A stretch of 64,000 nt of DNA from Pseudoxanthomonas sp. Root630 (lineage in GTDB: Bacteria > Pseudomonadota > Gammaproteobacteria > Xanthomonadales > Xanthomonadaceae). Below are positions 1 to 8,500 of the stretch, piece after piece (within the stretch, counting starts at the first letter, position 1; the number at the start of each line of letters is the position of its first letter). The notes beneath the pieces were generated by a model that saw only the letters and a list, made by a program, of their open reading frames with translations, had not been told where the DNA came from and did not search any database. The DNA is taken from positions 493,691 to 557,690 of the forward strand of contig NZ_LMGY01000012.1 of the NCBI RefSeq assembly GCF_001427585.1, in the 5' to 3' direction. The position numbers and the translations under genes are program-made.

Positions 1-160
1 TCCTGGGGGGGCTAGGGCCCCTGCGGCGCTTCAAGCCCGCCTAAGGGATTTCGTTGACGAGCTGAGCGAGGAGCTTGTAACCGTCGCCAGTGGCGCTTCG
101 CCGCAGGTGCAGCAGTTGGCACGATCGATCATCGAGGAACCCGTGCATGCAACTGCCTGA
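1..160 (+). CDS. 3' end of an unidentified upstream gene (partial)
   Basis: One frame is open from base 2 to a TGA at 158-160, giving about 52 residues that end in SIIEEPVHATA. The helical, acidic composition (DFVDELSEELV) looks like real coding sequence. The reading frame runs 14 bp past the start of the helicase gene that follows, which suggests translational coupling in one operon. The protein is cut by the window edge and cannot be identified from its tail. Confidence 0.5.
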   Translation, partial: PGGARAPAALQARLRDFVDELSEELVTVASGASPQVQQLARSIIEEPVHATA

Positions 161-2972
161 GACACTGAGACTCCACGTCGAGACCAAGGGGATATCACCG
201 GAGGACGCCGCGCGGCAAACCCGATCGGCAAATGCAATCTTGGATCGGCTTTCGGCGCAACCGGGCGTGGTCCTGGGAGACGAGGTCGGCATGGGCAAGA
301 CATTTGTCGCCCTGGCGGTGGCGTCGACCTACATCCTGGAGAATCCGAGTCGCCCTGTCATCGTCATGGCGCCCAAGGGTGTCGTCGACAAATGGGTGCG
401 CGATGCGAGGACCTTCATGGAGTCCTGCCTGCTAGCGGAGGAGGATCGCAAGCGGTTTCGCGTCGCCAAGGCCGAAACCGCGCTTGAGTTTCTCAAGTTG
501 CTGGACGATCCGATCAAGGTCAGGGCTACCTTGATCATTCTGGCCCATGGCGCTCTGAACCGGGGCCTGGCGGATAGCTGGAACAAGCTTGCGGTGTTGC
601 AGGCGGCGATCAGGGGGCGCCGCGGGGCCGACGACGTTCGCAGAAGACTGGCGAAGTTCGGTCCGGCTATCCTGCAAACCAGAAGCAAAACCAGCGCCGA
701 CCTCATGCGGACACTGTTGGAGAGCTCAACGAGCGAATGGAAGGCTGTCCTTGTTGCCAATGGCTTGTTGACGGACGCGGACGACGATCCGGTGCCGACG
801 CTGGTCGCCAAGACGCTACCTGCCCTTGACCTGGATGTCGTCTATCAGCGCGTGCTGGAGGTCCTTCCAACCCGTAAATCGGGGCAAAAGGACAGCATGC
901 ACAGACGCCTCCAGCATGCACGTGAGGCGTTGAACAATGCCAGCACCGGCGTGTTGCCCGCCATCTGGCGGCAGGTGCTGGCCAGAATGCGGCTCCGGCT
1001 GCCGTTGCTGGTACTGGATGAGGCGCATCACGTGCGCAATGGAGCGGTGCGGCTCGCGCAGCTGCTCAAGCAGCAAGAAGAAGGCATGGAAGAGGCCGCA
1101 GGGCCATTGGCCCACCGGTTTGACCGCATGCTCTTCTTGACCGCGACGCCATTCCAACTCGGACACCACGAGCTGTGCAATGTGCTCTCGCGGTTCGAGT
1201 CCATCGCGTGGGGAGGGCGGGATGCGCCGACCATGACCCGGCCCGAGTTCGTCCGGTCGATCGAAGCGCTCAAACAGAAGCTCGATGCCATGCAGTTGGC
1301 ATCGGACCGCTTGGAACGGGCCTGGAAGCGACTGAACCCGATGGATCTTGAAGAAGTCGCTGCCCATGGTGAGCGGTGGTGGGATGTCGCCGCCTGCGTT
1401 CGGGGAATCGAGAACGAGCGTCTGAGCCGGGTCAGGAGCACTTACTCAGAAGCGCGGGACGCCATTCGTAGTGCAGAGGCGGACCTTCGGCCATGGGTCA
1501 TTCGCAGCGCCAGGACCGTGCAGCTCCCAGGTCACCCGGGCATCGCCCGGCGTGAACGCCTTGAGGGTGCCGGTGTACTGGCCGAGCTAGAGGGCCGAGC
1601 CGCCCCCGGTGGTCTGCGCGTAACGCCGGACAATGCACTCCCGTTCTTGTTGGCGGCCCGGTTGGCCTCCGTGTCTGGGTCTCGTCGCGTGCTGGGCGAA
1701 GGTTTGGCGTCCAGTTACCAAGCATTCTTGAATGCGGAGCTGGAAAAGGACGCCAGGTCCGCAGATCGGCCTGTAGAGGATCAGCGCACCCTTGAGGCTC
1801 GCTTCCACGAGGATCGTTTGCTGGCGGCGGTTGGCGGCTTGGAGCCCGCCACCCGGCGCATGCATCCCAAGATCCGTGCGACCGTTCAGTTGGCCATGGA
1901 TCTGTGGCAGCGGGGCGAGAAAGTGTTGATCTTTTGCCACTACCGAAGGACCGGGCAAGCGCTTCAGGCGTACCTGTCCGACGCCATGCTCGACGCCATC
2001 CAGCGTCGCGCCGCCGAGAAGCTCAGTTGTTCGCCCGAAGAGGTCGACGACAGGCTCAAGAAATTCGTGGATCGGCTGGACAAGGACCGTGTCGGGGATA
2101 TCCGCAACGAGATCGATCAATTGCTTGCACCGTACCCGGCGCTGGCCGACCCGACGTGGCGGGAGAAGATTCACGATGTCGTGCTTCGATTCATGCGAAC
2201 GCCAACATTCCTGGTTCGCTACGCGGACCTTTATGAGGAAAAGCTCACGCCCGAATGGATGCGTTCGATGCTGGACCGCGCGGATGGCTCCAGCCTGACG
2301 CTACGCGCTGTCTTGACCCAGTTCGTGCGGTTCTTGGGTGTTCGGTGCAACGAGACAGAGAGGGCTGCCTACCTGGAGGCGCTGCATAAAGTGCAAACAG
2401 GTGCCCACGTTGGCACGGACGCCGACAGTGCCTTTGAGGACGACACCCCCGCAGACGGCGAGCGAATCCGCTTGGTGGCCAATGTGCGCCGCGTCTACGG
2501 GGACACCAAGGACGAGACACGGCGCCGTATCATGCTGACGTTCAACACCCCGTTCTATCCGGAAATCCTGATTGCCAGCAGCGTGCTGGGAGAGGGCGTG
2601 GATCTCCATCTCAACTGTAGGCACGTGATCCATCACGATCTGGATTGGAATCCAAGTTCGCTTGAGCAACGGACCGGGCGCATCGACCGGCTGGGATCCA
2701 AGGCGGAATCGGCGGGACGCCCGATTCGCGTCTACCTGCCGTACGTGGAGGGCTGTCAGGACGAGAAGCTTTTCCGGGTCGTCATGGACCGCGAGCGCTG
2801 GTTTGGGGTTGTGATGGGCGCGGAGGAGTCCATGAACCGGGTGCTGGGCGCTTCGGCTTGGGAACTGGAAAAGCTGGCCGAGCAGCCCATGGTCCCAGAG
2901 TCGCTGGTCGATTCATTGAGATTGCGATTGGAGCCGGCAGCCGGCGACACTGTCGCCGAAGAGGCGCGCTGA
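147..2972 (+). CDS. SNF2-type superfamily 2 helicase/ATPase
   Basis: A 941-residue DNA-dependent ATPase of the SNF2/DEAD-like class. Visible motifs are the Walker A loop GDEVGMGKT (about residues 44-52), the Walker B box DEAH (about 291), motif III LTATPF (about 331) and the C-terminal motif VI TGRIDRLGSKA (about 843), preceded by SSVLGEGVDLH. About 240 residues between motifs I and II and a long helical stretch before the C-terminal lobe are family-specific insertions. I chose ATG 147 because an AGG lies 9 bases upstream; the frame is also open to a GTG at 90. It overlaps the preceding gene by 14 bp. Helicases of this type are common in anti-phage islands, but no partner gene is visible, so the role is inferred only. 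Confidence 0.85.
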   Translation: MQLPETLRLHVETKGISPEDAARQTRSANAILDRLSAQPGVVLGDEVGMGKTFVALAVASTYILENPSRPVIVMAPKGVVDKWVRDARTFMESCLLAEEDRKRFRVAKAETALEFLKLLDDPIKVRATLIILAHGALNRGLADSWNKLAVLQAAIRGRRGADDVRRRLAKFGPAILQTRSKTSADLMRTLLESSTSEWKAVLVANGLLTDADDDPVPTLVAKTLPALDLDVVYQRVLEVLPTRKSGQKDSMHRRLQHAREALNNASTGVLPAIWRQVLARMRLRLPLLVLDEAHHVRNGAVRLAQLLKQQEEGMEEAAGPLAHRFDRMLFLTATPFQLGHHELCNVLSRFESIAWGGRDAPTMTRPEFVRSIEALKQKLDAMQLASDRLERAWKRLNPMDLEEVAAHGERWWDVAACVRGIENERLSRVRSTYSEARDAIRSAEADLRPWVIRSARTVQLPGHPGIARRERLEGAGVLAELEGRAAPGGLRVTPDNALPFLLAARLASVSGSRRVLGEGLASSYQAFLNAELEKDARSADRPVEDQRTLEARFHEDRLLAAVGGLEPATRRMHPKIRATVQLAMDLWQRGEKVLIFCHYRRTGQALQAYLSDAMLDAIQRRAAEKLSCSPEEVDDRLKKFVDRLDKDRVGDIRNEIDQLLAPYPALADPTWREKIHDVVLRFMRTPTFLVRYADLYEEKLTPEWMRSMLDRADGSSLTLRAVLTQFVRFLGVRCNETERAAYLEALHKVQTGAHVGTDADSAFEDDTPADGERIRLVANVRRVYGDTKDETRRRIMLTFNTPFYPEILIASSVLGEGVDLHLNCRHVIHHDLDWNPSSLEQRTGRIDRLGSKAESAGRPIRVYLPYVEGCQDEKLFRVVMDRERWFGVVMGAEESMNRVLGASAWELEKLAEQPMVPESLVDSLRLRLEPAAGDTVAEEAR

Positions 2973-3024
2973 GCCGAGAGGAGTGTTGGCGCGCGTCAGC
3001 GTTCGATGGATCACAACAACGGGT

Positions 3025-3058
3025 CAGGTTCATGTACCACATCGAGTAAATGAACCTG
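3025..3058. terminator. Inverted repeat after the helicase gene
   Basis: CAGGTTCAT at 3025-3033 is matched by ATGAACCTG at 3050-3058, a perfect 9-bp stem with a 16-base loop. It lies 53 bases past the helicase stop. There is no T-run, so it may be a weak terminator or part of the terminal repeat of the neighbouring IS3 remnant. Confidence 0.4.
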
Positions 3059-3085
3059 CTGGACCGGCCAGATTTCCGTAGACAC

Positions 3086-3226
3086 TCAGTCGCCGCTCTG
3101 CGCGTAGCGCCTTTCAAACTCTACCGGTGATACGCCACCGGCGGAACCATGCCGGCGGATGGGGTTGTAGAACATCTCGATGTAGTCGAACACATCCGAG
3201 GTGGCCATGGCGCGCGTCGCGGGCAT
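3086..3226 (-). pseudogene. IS3-family transposase OrfB, C-terminal remnant
   Basis: The last 46 residues or so of an IS3-family OrfB: DVFDYIEMFYNPIRRHG followed by GGVSPVEFERRYAQ, the usual end of the rve catalytic domain. The rest of the element is absent. The fragment is fused in frame to the broken AlbA_2 gene upstream (junction near 3226), as expected if an IS inserted there and was then mostly deleted. The bases 3052-3085 beyond its stop may be the remaining IS terminus. Confidence 0.75.
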
Positions 3227-3445
3227 TTCCACCACGCCTGCCGGGTATGGCACATTCTCCTTGAAGCCGAACAGGATATAGGCAGTGCCATCCCGATGAG
3301 CATTCGCGAAGGTAAGAACATCTTTGAGCAACTCGGACCTGTCTTCGTCACGCGCCTTAATGAAGGCTGTGCGCTCTGACTTGCAGTCCAGATCAGATCC
3401 TTCCCCTTTCTAGCGCAACTGCTCGATAAGTTCATCTGTCCGCAT
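3227..3445 (-). pseudogene. AlbA_2/Schlafen-like ATP-binding domain gene, broken
   Basis: From ATG 3445 the frame reads MRTDELIEQLR, a TAG stop at 3410-3412, then KGEGSDLDCKSERTAFIKAR and, further on, ELLKDVLTFANAHRDGTAYI. This matches the N-terminal AlbA_2 domain seen in Schlafen-like bacterial proteins. The gene is dead twice over: an in-frame amber at codon 12, and loss of everything after about residue 73 where an IS3 remnant takes over. Full-length relatives are several hundred residues long. Confidence 0.7.
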
Positions 3446-3460
3446 TGGATCTGGCCCTGG

Positions 3461-6295
3461 TCAATTGCGGCTTGGCACGTTACCAGTAGCCCGACACCCA
3501 TCCCGATATCGCGAGCACCCCAAGAACGGCCCGTTGCGCCCGTTCTTCTCTTGGATGACACCCTCTTCGCACACGGGGCAGACCTGTCCCGACACAACCC
3601 CCCTGTCCAGACGTTGAGCCCGTCTGGTCGTGACCTCATCAGGGCTCAGTGAGCGCGTACAGTCGCACGCCGGAAAGCGAGAGCAACCTAGGAATGCTCC
3701 ACCCGATCGCGGGACCATGACGCCACCACAATCCGGGCGGGAGCATGGCTCAACGCCCTCTCCATCCACCGGCTCAATCCTGAGATGGTCGTTCTTGACC
3801 AGTTCCACCAGGAACTGCGAGGGCTTGGCCAGCGTGGTGTAGAACCGCAGCTGCTTCCTGGCTCGCGTCATCGCGACATAGAACAGGCGCCGCTCCTCGG
3901 CAAAGGGGAACGGATCGGGAGCCGGCATGGCCAACTGGAGCGCCGGGTCGTCCTGGATCTGACTGGGGAAGCCGTGCGTGCCCTGCAAGACGTTGAGGAC
4001 AAACACGTACTCGGCTTCCAACCCCTTGGAGCCATGAGCGGTCTTGAAGTCGATCAGCAACCGATCACCGAACTGCTTCTGCCAGTCCTCAAGCGTGTGA
4101 GGCCGGTCTCGCCGATAGCGACCCAAAAACAGGATCGTGACCTGCGAGCCCTTGGTCGGCCTGATTTTTCCCTCGCCGACATAGAGGTGCATGATCGACA
4201 GCTGCTGCTCGATGTATCCAAGGATGGCGCTTTCGTCCCGAAACCCATACGCCTGCATGGGCGCCTTGACCAGGGGATTGGTCGTAGCAACCTCCTTCTT
4301 GATCTGCGCGGGGTTGGCCTGAACAAACTGGCTGGAAACGTCGCACAGATGCTGCGGGCAGCGGAACGTAGTGTTCAACGTCAGCCGAGTGGCGTGGTCA
4401 AAAGTCTTCTCAAACTCAGTCATGACCGAGATATCGGAGCCCGCGAACCGATTGATGCCCTGCCAGTCATCTCCGACCACACACAAGTGCGTGGGAGTTC
4501 CTGGGTTGACTGCCAACGCCTTCAGCAGTCGAATGCGTGCGCGCGAGCTGTCCTGGAACTCGTCCGCCAGGATGATCAAGTACGGGCTCTTGTAAGCGCC
4601 CGATTCCACATGCTCGGCGGCTTGGATCAGCATGTCTTCAAAGTCGATGAACTTCCCAGCTCGTAGGCGCCGCTCCCACTCCTGGGCAATCCGCTCATAC
4701 AGGGCCAGATACATGCGCAGACGTGCGCCGTAGCCATCCTTGGATTGTTCTTTCAGTGCACTTTGCAGCTGCGCATGAGTCAATCCGTTGTTCTTGACGT
4801 GCTGCTGGAATACGCGGAAAGAGCGCGCCAAGTCCGCCTCGTCCACGGGCGGCTGACCCATGCTTGCCCTAGTCGGATCGAACGTCGGACTAACGCCGCG
4901 CTCAACCAGCGCCTGCTCCAAGGCAGAGATAGCCTCACCGGTCATCAGCCCGTGCGAAGTCGTCTCGAACAGGGCTGTGCCCTTCTCGGCGTGGATTTTC
5001 CGCTTCCACGCCACGCCTTCTAGATAGTCCTTGAAGTCCTTGGGCGCCTCCCCCTTGGCATTCAGCGCGAAGTGCTCGTGGTATAGCAGCGCATCGGGGT
5101 AGTAGAAGTCGGGATAGTACTGGCGGAAGTGCTCGTCTGCGGTTTCATGTTCGTAGCCCCGTTCGTACGCATACGAGACACCGTTGTAGAACAGCCAATT
5201 GGCGATGACACGCTCTTCCTTGCTCTTGACCACCTCTCCCTGCGCTGTCAGATAGCCGCGCTTGCCGTCGATGTAAGCGTCCGGCTCCTGCTTCTGTCCC
5301 CACTTGCCCACATCTCGGGCGTAGATGGTTCGGAACTGATCCCAGTCGCGCTTGAACGCCGCATCCTGGCCTGACAGGGTCTTGATGATGTCCGATACCT
5401 CCCGGATGTCAGTGCCTGGACTGTCGGGGCTGACCCAAGGCGCGAGCGACGGCTTCTTGCCTGTCGCTTTGGCGATGACCTCGATGCCGAAAGCGTGGAA
5501 GGTATTGGAGCGAACGCGGTCCACGTTCGGCACGTCTTTTAGCTGCTCTGCAATGCGCGACCCGACTTCGTCCGCGGTCGCACGGTTGAAGGCCAGCAGC
5601 AGGATCTGTTCGGGTGTCGCCAGTCCTTCGTGAAGGGCGTAGCCGGTCTTGGCCACCATCGTGGACGTCTTGCCAGAGCCCGCAGCGGCCACGACCATGA
5701 CGGCGTCGTCCATGCAGATGCAGGCATGGATCTGTTCTGCGGTCAGGGGGTTTTTCTCGACCGTGTCGAAGAACGCCTTGCGCAGCATGCGCTGACTGGC
5801 CAGGTGATGCTTGTTCTGCTTGTCAAACGCGATGTGAAGCGTTTCCGCCGGGGAGCTGTCACCCACCGCCTGCTTCCATGTCTTGGTTCGATGCTCTGGC
5901 GCCGGGTGCTGGGCCAGAAATCGCTTGACCGTGCCCTTGGGAACCCAACGTCCACCATTGACAACCTCGTCGAGGTGCCCTCGCCAGATTTTGAAGGCGC
6001 TGTCGAACGTCACTTGCGCAAGACGCTCTTGCTCCCGTCTTGGATCGGCAGGCTTGGGAAGCGGCGGGATGCGTTGGGCTGGTGGGATCGGAGGTGGGGA
6101 TGCGGGTTTTTTTCTCTCCGCGAACAATGACCACGCCAGCCAGATCGTGCCGAACTGGATGACGCTCAACCACAGCGCGAACACCTGGAGGATGGTCCAG
6201 AGTATCCAGAAGGCGACCACCCACCCTCTGGCTTTACCCGCCAGCGCGATTGAAAAGAAGATGATGGCCTGCCAGACCAGGACCGCGATCGTCAT
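3461..6295 (-). CDS. Membrane-anchored UvrD/HelD-type superfamily 1 helicase with two zinc ribbons
   Basis: A 944-residue SF1 helicase resembling E. coli DNA helicase IV. The N-terminus has two hydrophobic segments (IAVLVWQAIIFFSIALAG and an adjoining Trp-rich stretch), so it may be tied to the inner membrane. Helicase motifs in order: AAGSGKTSTMVAK (Walker A, about residue 205), ADEFQDSSRARI (Walker B), GDDWQGINRF, TFRCP, AHGSKGLEAEYV and FYVAMTRARKQL. The C-terminus carries two topoisomerase-type zinc ribbons (CSRPDCGG...CSRFPAC and CPVCEEG...CSRYRDGC). I chose ATG 6295, preceded by GGGGTAGAG; a GTG at 6337 is the longer alternative. IS3 remnants lie on both sides. Confidence 0.85.
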   Translation of the reverse strand: MTIAVLVWQAIIFFSIALAGKARGWVVAFWILWTILQVFALWLSVIQFGTIWLAWSLFAERKKPASPPPIPPAQRIPPLPKPADPRREQERLAQVTFDSAFKIWRGHLDEVVNGGRWVPKGTVKRFLAQHPAPEHRTKTWKQAVGDSSPAETLHIAFDKQNKHHLASQRMLRKAFFDTVEKNPLTAEQIHACICMDDAVMVVAAAGSGKTSTMVAKTGYALHEGLATPEQILLLAFNRATADEVGSRIAEQLKDVPNVDRVRSNTFHAFGIEVIAKATGKKPSLAPWVSPDSPGTDIREVSDIIKTLSGQDAAFKRDWDQFRTIYARDVGKWGQKQEPDAYIDGKRGYLTAQGEVVKSKEERVIANWLFYNGVSYAYERGYEHETADEHFRQYYPDFYYPDALLYHEHFALNAKGEAPKDFKDYLEGVAWKRKIHAEKGTALFETTSHGLMTGEAISALEQALVERGVSPTFDPTRASMGQPPVDEADLARSFRVFQQHVKNNGLTHAQLQSALKEQSKDGYGARLRMYLALYERIAQEWERRLRAGKFIDFEDMLIQAAEHVESGAYKSPYLIILADEFQDSSRARIRLLKALAVNPGTPTHLCVVGDDWQGINRFAGSDISVMTEFEKTFDHATRLTLNTTFRCPQHLCDVSSQFVQANPAQIKKEVATTNPLVKAPMQAYGFRDESAILGYIEQQLSIMHLYVGEGKIRPTKGSQVTILFLGRYRRDRPHTLEDWQKQFGDRLLIDFKTAHGSKGLEAEYVFVLNVLQGTHGFPSQIQDDPALQLAMPAPDPFPFAEERRLFYVAMTRARKQLRFYTTLAKPSQFLVELVKNDHLRIEPVDGEGVEPCSRPDCGGVMVPRSGGAFLGCSRFPACDCTRSLSPDEVTTRRAQRLDRGVVSGQVCPVCEEGVIQEKNGRNGPFLGCSRYRDGCRATGNVPSRN

Positions 6296-6385
6296 CTCTA
6301 CCCCGTTTCTTTTTTCCCCAAGATTCAATCTTGCCACGGGATCGGGGGTGACAGCACTGAGTCCCCCACAACCTCTTCCTGGCGT

Positions 6386-6635
6386 GCTGAGGTGAACCGC
6401 TGGGCCAACGCAGTCGCCGAGTCATTTTTCTTAAACGTAAAGAAGGGGAACATCAAGAAGCGCATCTTTGCGGACCGCAAAAAAGGCGGCTTTTGACGTA
6501 TCCGAGTACATCGAAGGTTCTACAATCCTATCCGTCGGCACAGCCACCTCGTTGGCGTTAGCTCTATCGAGTTCGAAACGGCATATCGGCTTCGCCACTC
6601 AGGTGTCCCCTCAATCCTGGTAACCCCACACCATG
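6386..6635 (+). pseudogene. IS3-family transposase OrfB, degenerate C-terminus
   Basis: Translation gives NRWANAVAESFFLNVKKGN then KKRIFADRKKGG, a TGA at 6494-6496, and in the same frame FYNPIRRHSHLVGVSSIEFE. The missing DVFDYIE-like part appears in another frame as DVSEYIE, so there are compensating frameshifts. This is the end of an IS3 rve domain, including the conserved catalytic glutamate region (AVAESFF). It faces opposite to the remnant at 3086-3226. Nothing else is recognised between 6296 and 6788. Confidence 0.75.
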
Positions 6636-6788
6636 AGCGATTCACCAGACCTACAGCTGTTGGCCTGTGTGGGCAGCGGGTGTGCGATTGAACGAAATCT
6701 CGAACCCATACTACCTCTCTGAAGCTGGTGGAGTGCTGGCTTCGCGCATGGCGCAGCGCTGGTCGCGTCTTGACTGGAGTAGGGAAGG

Positions 6789-6917
6789 ATGAAGAACAGG
6801 GTCGAGCTTATCTATTGCGTGATGGTCGTGGCGACGGCAGTTCTGGCTGGCGTCATGAAGTGCACGGCAAGCGCGGCCTGCAGCAGATGTGGTGACTTGG
6901 TCGATCCGTTCGACTGA
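6789..6917 (+). CDS. Small 42-residue secreted or membrane peptide
   Basis: ATG 6789 follows AGGGAAGG and opens a 42-codon frame: charged start MKNRVELIYC, a hydrophobic stretch MVVATAVLAGVMKC, then SAACSRCGDLVDPFD. The profile is that of a short signal peptide or single membrane span, with a CSRC pair after it. It ends just before a strong hairpin and the DUF932 gene. It could be a real small gene of the mobile element or chance; length and lack of known relatives keep confidence low. Confidence 0.4.
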   Translation: MKNRVELIYCVMVVATAVLAGVMKCTASAACSRCGDLVDPFD

Positions 6918-6940
6918 TCCACAAAACCCTTTGGTACCTC

Positions 6941-6972
6941 GCACAAGGCCCGGCTTCGTCCGGGCCTTGTGC
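6941..6972 (+). terminator. 13-bp stem-loop upstream of the DUF932 gene
   Basis: GCACAAGGCCCGG (6941-6953) pairs perfectly with CCGGGCCTTGTGC (6960-6972) around a CTTCGT loop. A weak T-rich stretch follows (GTTTGTG). It ends 30 bases before ATG 7003, so it lies in the 5' leader of the DUF932 gene and may terminate upstream transcription or act as an attenuator. Confidence 0.65.
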
Positions 6973-7002
6973 GTTTGTGCCGCAAACAACGAGGAAGGAA
7001 CT

Positions 7003-7959
7003 ATGCATTTGGTCGAAACGATGGCTTATGCCGGCGAGAAGCCGTGGCATGGCTTGGGCAACCGGCTTGCGCCGCATCAGCCCATTGAGGCCTGGAAGCG
7101 TCAGGCAGGGATGGATTGGAAGATCGAGGAAGCAGAAGTGCGATACGTCGCTGGGGGCCACAGCCTGGGCGTCATTCATGCCTTCCCGGAACAGAAAGTG
7201 CTTTACCGTTCTGACACGCGCCTGCCGCTATCGGTGGTCTCCAAGCGATTCCAGGTCGTGCAGCCGGGTCAGATCCTGGAGTTCTACCGGGACCTTACCG
7301 CCAACAGTGGCTTCGAGCTTGAGACCGCCGGCGTGTTGCGGGAAGGCCGCAAGTTCTGGGCGTTGGCCCGGACTGGCCAGAGCACGACGTTGAAGGGTCG
7401 TGACAGAGTGGATGGTTACCTGCTGCTGGCCACCGCCTGCGATGGAACATTGGCGACCACCGCCCAGTTCACCTCGGTCCGCGTAGTCTGCAACAACACC
7501 TTGTCCATTGCGTTGGGTAACGCCAGTGGAGCGATCAAGGTGCCGCACCGCAGTCAGTTCGATCCGGACGCGGTTAAACGCCAGCTTGGCATCACGGTCT
7601 CGTCCTGGGATGGCTTCGTGGTCCGGATGAAGGCGCTGGTGGAACGTCCGGTGGATCCGGACTCGGTGGAAGGGGTGCTGCGTAGGGTGCTGACCTACAA
7701 CGGGCCAGATGGCAAGGCTACGGTCGTCAATGAGCAGGCCATGGCCAACGTGCGGTCGTTGTATGAAGGTGGTGGACGTGGTGCGCTGATGGCTTCCAGT
7801 CGCGGAACGGCATGGGGTTTGCTGAACAGCGTGACCGAGTTTGTCGATCACCATCGGCGGGCGCGTAGCGAGGACCATCGCCGGGACGCGGCGTGGTTTG
7901 GGCCCGGTGCCCAGATCAAGCAGCGGGCGTGGGATGAAGTAATGAAGCTGGTGGCTTGA
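7003..7959 (+). CDS. DUF932 domain-containing protein (phage/plasmid-like)
   Basis: A 318-residue protein starting MHLVETMAYAGEKPWHGLGN, the diagnostic opening of DUF932 phage/plasmid-like proteins, and containing VRVVCNNTLSIAL and VPHRSQFD in the conserved core. The family is common on integrative conjugative elements and plasmids; its biochemical role is not established. ATG 7003 is preceded by GAGGAAGG, so the start is secure although the frame is open further upstream. Its stop overlaps the possible radC start (TGATG), so the two genes are probably co-transcribed. Confidence 0.85.
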   Translation: MHLVETMAYAGEKPWHGLGNRLAPHQPIEAWKRQAGMDWKIEEAEVRYVAGGHSLGVIHAFPEQKVLYRSDTRLPLSVVSKRFQVVQPGQILEFYRDLTANSGFELETAGVLREGRKFWALARTGQSTTLKGRDRVDGYLLLATACDGTLATTAQFTSVRVVCNNTLSIALGNASGAIKVPHRSQFDPDAVKRQLGITVSSWDGFVVRMKALVERPVDPDSVEGVLRRVLTYNGPDGKATVVNEQAMANVRSLYEGGGRGALMASSRGTAWGLLNSVTEFVDHHRRARSEDHRRDAAWFGPGAQIKQRAWDEVMKLVA

Positions 7960-8468
7960 TGCGAGCCCGGTCACGCGTGCGTGAATCAACTGTAGTCCGG
8001 ACGGCTCCCCCCGAGGGAGCTGTCCGGACGCGGGAGGACCGGACCATCAGCCAAGCATTGCGGATCCTTGAGCAGAGACTGGTCGGAGCGGGAGTATTGC
8101 TGAACGAGGTGGCGACGTGCGGAGCGTTCTTCCAGCTGCGGTTGGGCAGCGAGGAGCGTGAGCACTTTGAAGTGGCCTTCCTCAATGCCCAGCACCAGCT
8201 CATTGCGGTGGAGCGATTGTTCTCCGGTACAGTGGATGGGGCGGAAGTCCACCCGCGCATCGTGGCCCAGCGTGCCTTGGCACTGAATGCGTCGGCCGTG
8301 TTGGTGGCTCACAACCATCCGAGTGGTCGCTCCGAGCCGTCAGCGCTTGACCGTGCATTGACGACCAGGCTGAAGAGCGCGTTGGGGCTGGTAGCAGTTC
8401 GGTTGCTGGATCATTTCGTCGTCACGACGCGTGAAGCCACTTCGATGGCCGCCAGAGGGTGGGTCTGA
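7959..8468 (+). CDS. radC: RadC-family JAB-domain protein
   Basis: A 169-residue protein with the RadC/JAB metalloprotease-fold motif HNHPSGRSEPSALD, whose two histidines, serine and aspartate bind metal, followed by RLLDHFVVTTREATSMAARG. Short RadC copies of this type are carried by mobile elements; chromosomal RadC is longer because it has an N-terminal helix-hairpin-helix region. The start is uncertain. ATG 7959 overlaps the DUF932 stop, but a strong hairpin (7995-8029) lies inside the first 25 codons, and an ideal GGGAGG at 8032-8037 points to an in-frame ATC at 8046, not to a standard start codon. Confidence 0.85.
   Translation: MRARSRVRESTVVRTAPPEGAVRTREDRTISQALRILEQRLVGAGVLLNEVATCGAFFQLRLGSEEREHFEVAFLNAQHQLIAVERLFSGTVDGAEVHPRIVAQRALALNASAVLVAHNHPSGRSEPSALDRALTTRLKSALGLVAVRLLDHFVVTTREATSMAARGWV
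7995..8029 (+). terminator. Stem-loop inside the radC 5' region
   Basis: GTCCGGACGGCTCCC pairs with GGGAGCTGTCCGGAC with one bulge or mismatch, a very stable GC-rich stem with a short C-rich loop. It ends 3 bases before a GGGAGG ribosome-binding-like sequence. It lies within the reading frame if translation starts at 7959, or in the leader if the true start is further down. Confidence 0.55.
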
Positions 8469-8500
8469 CGCCGTGCATGTTCGGTGTTTAGTGCCATAAC

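Noticed and set aside
147..2972. Assignment of the left helicase to DISARM (DrmD).
   Set aside because: No drmA, drmB, drmC or associated methylase is in the window; the helicase motifs alone do not separate DrmD from other SNF2 proteins.
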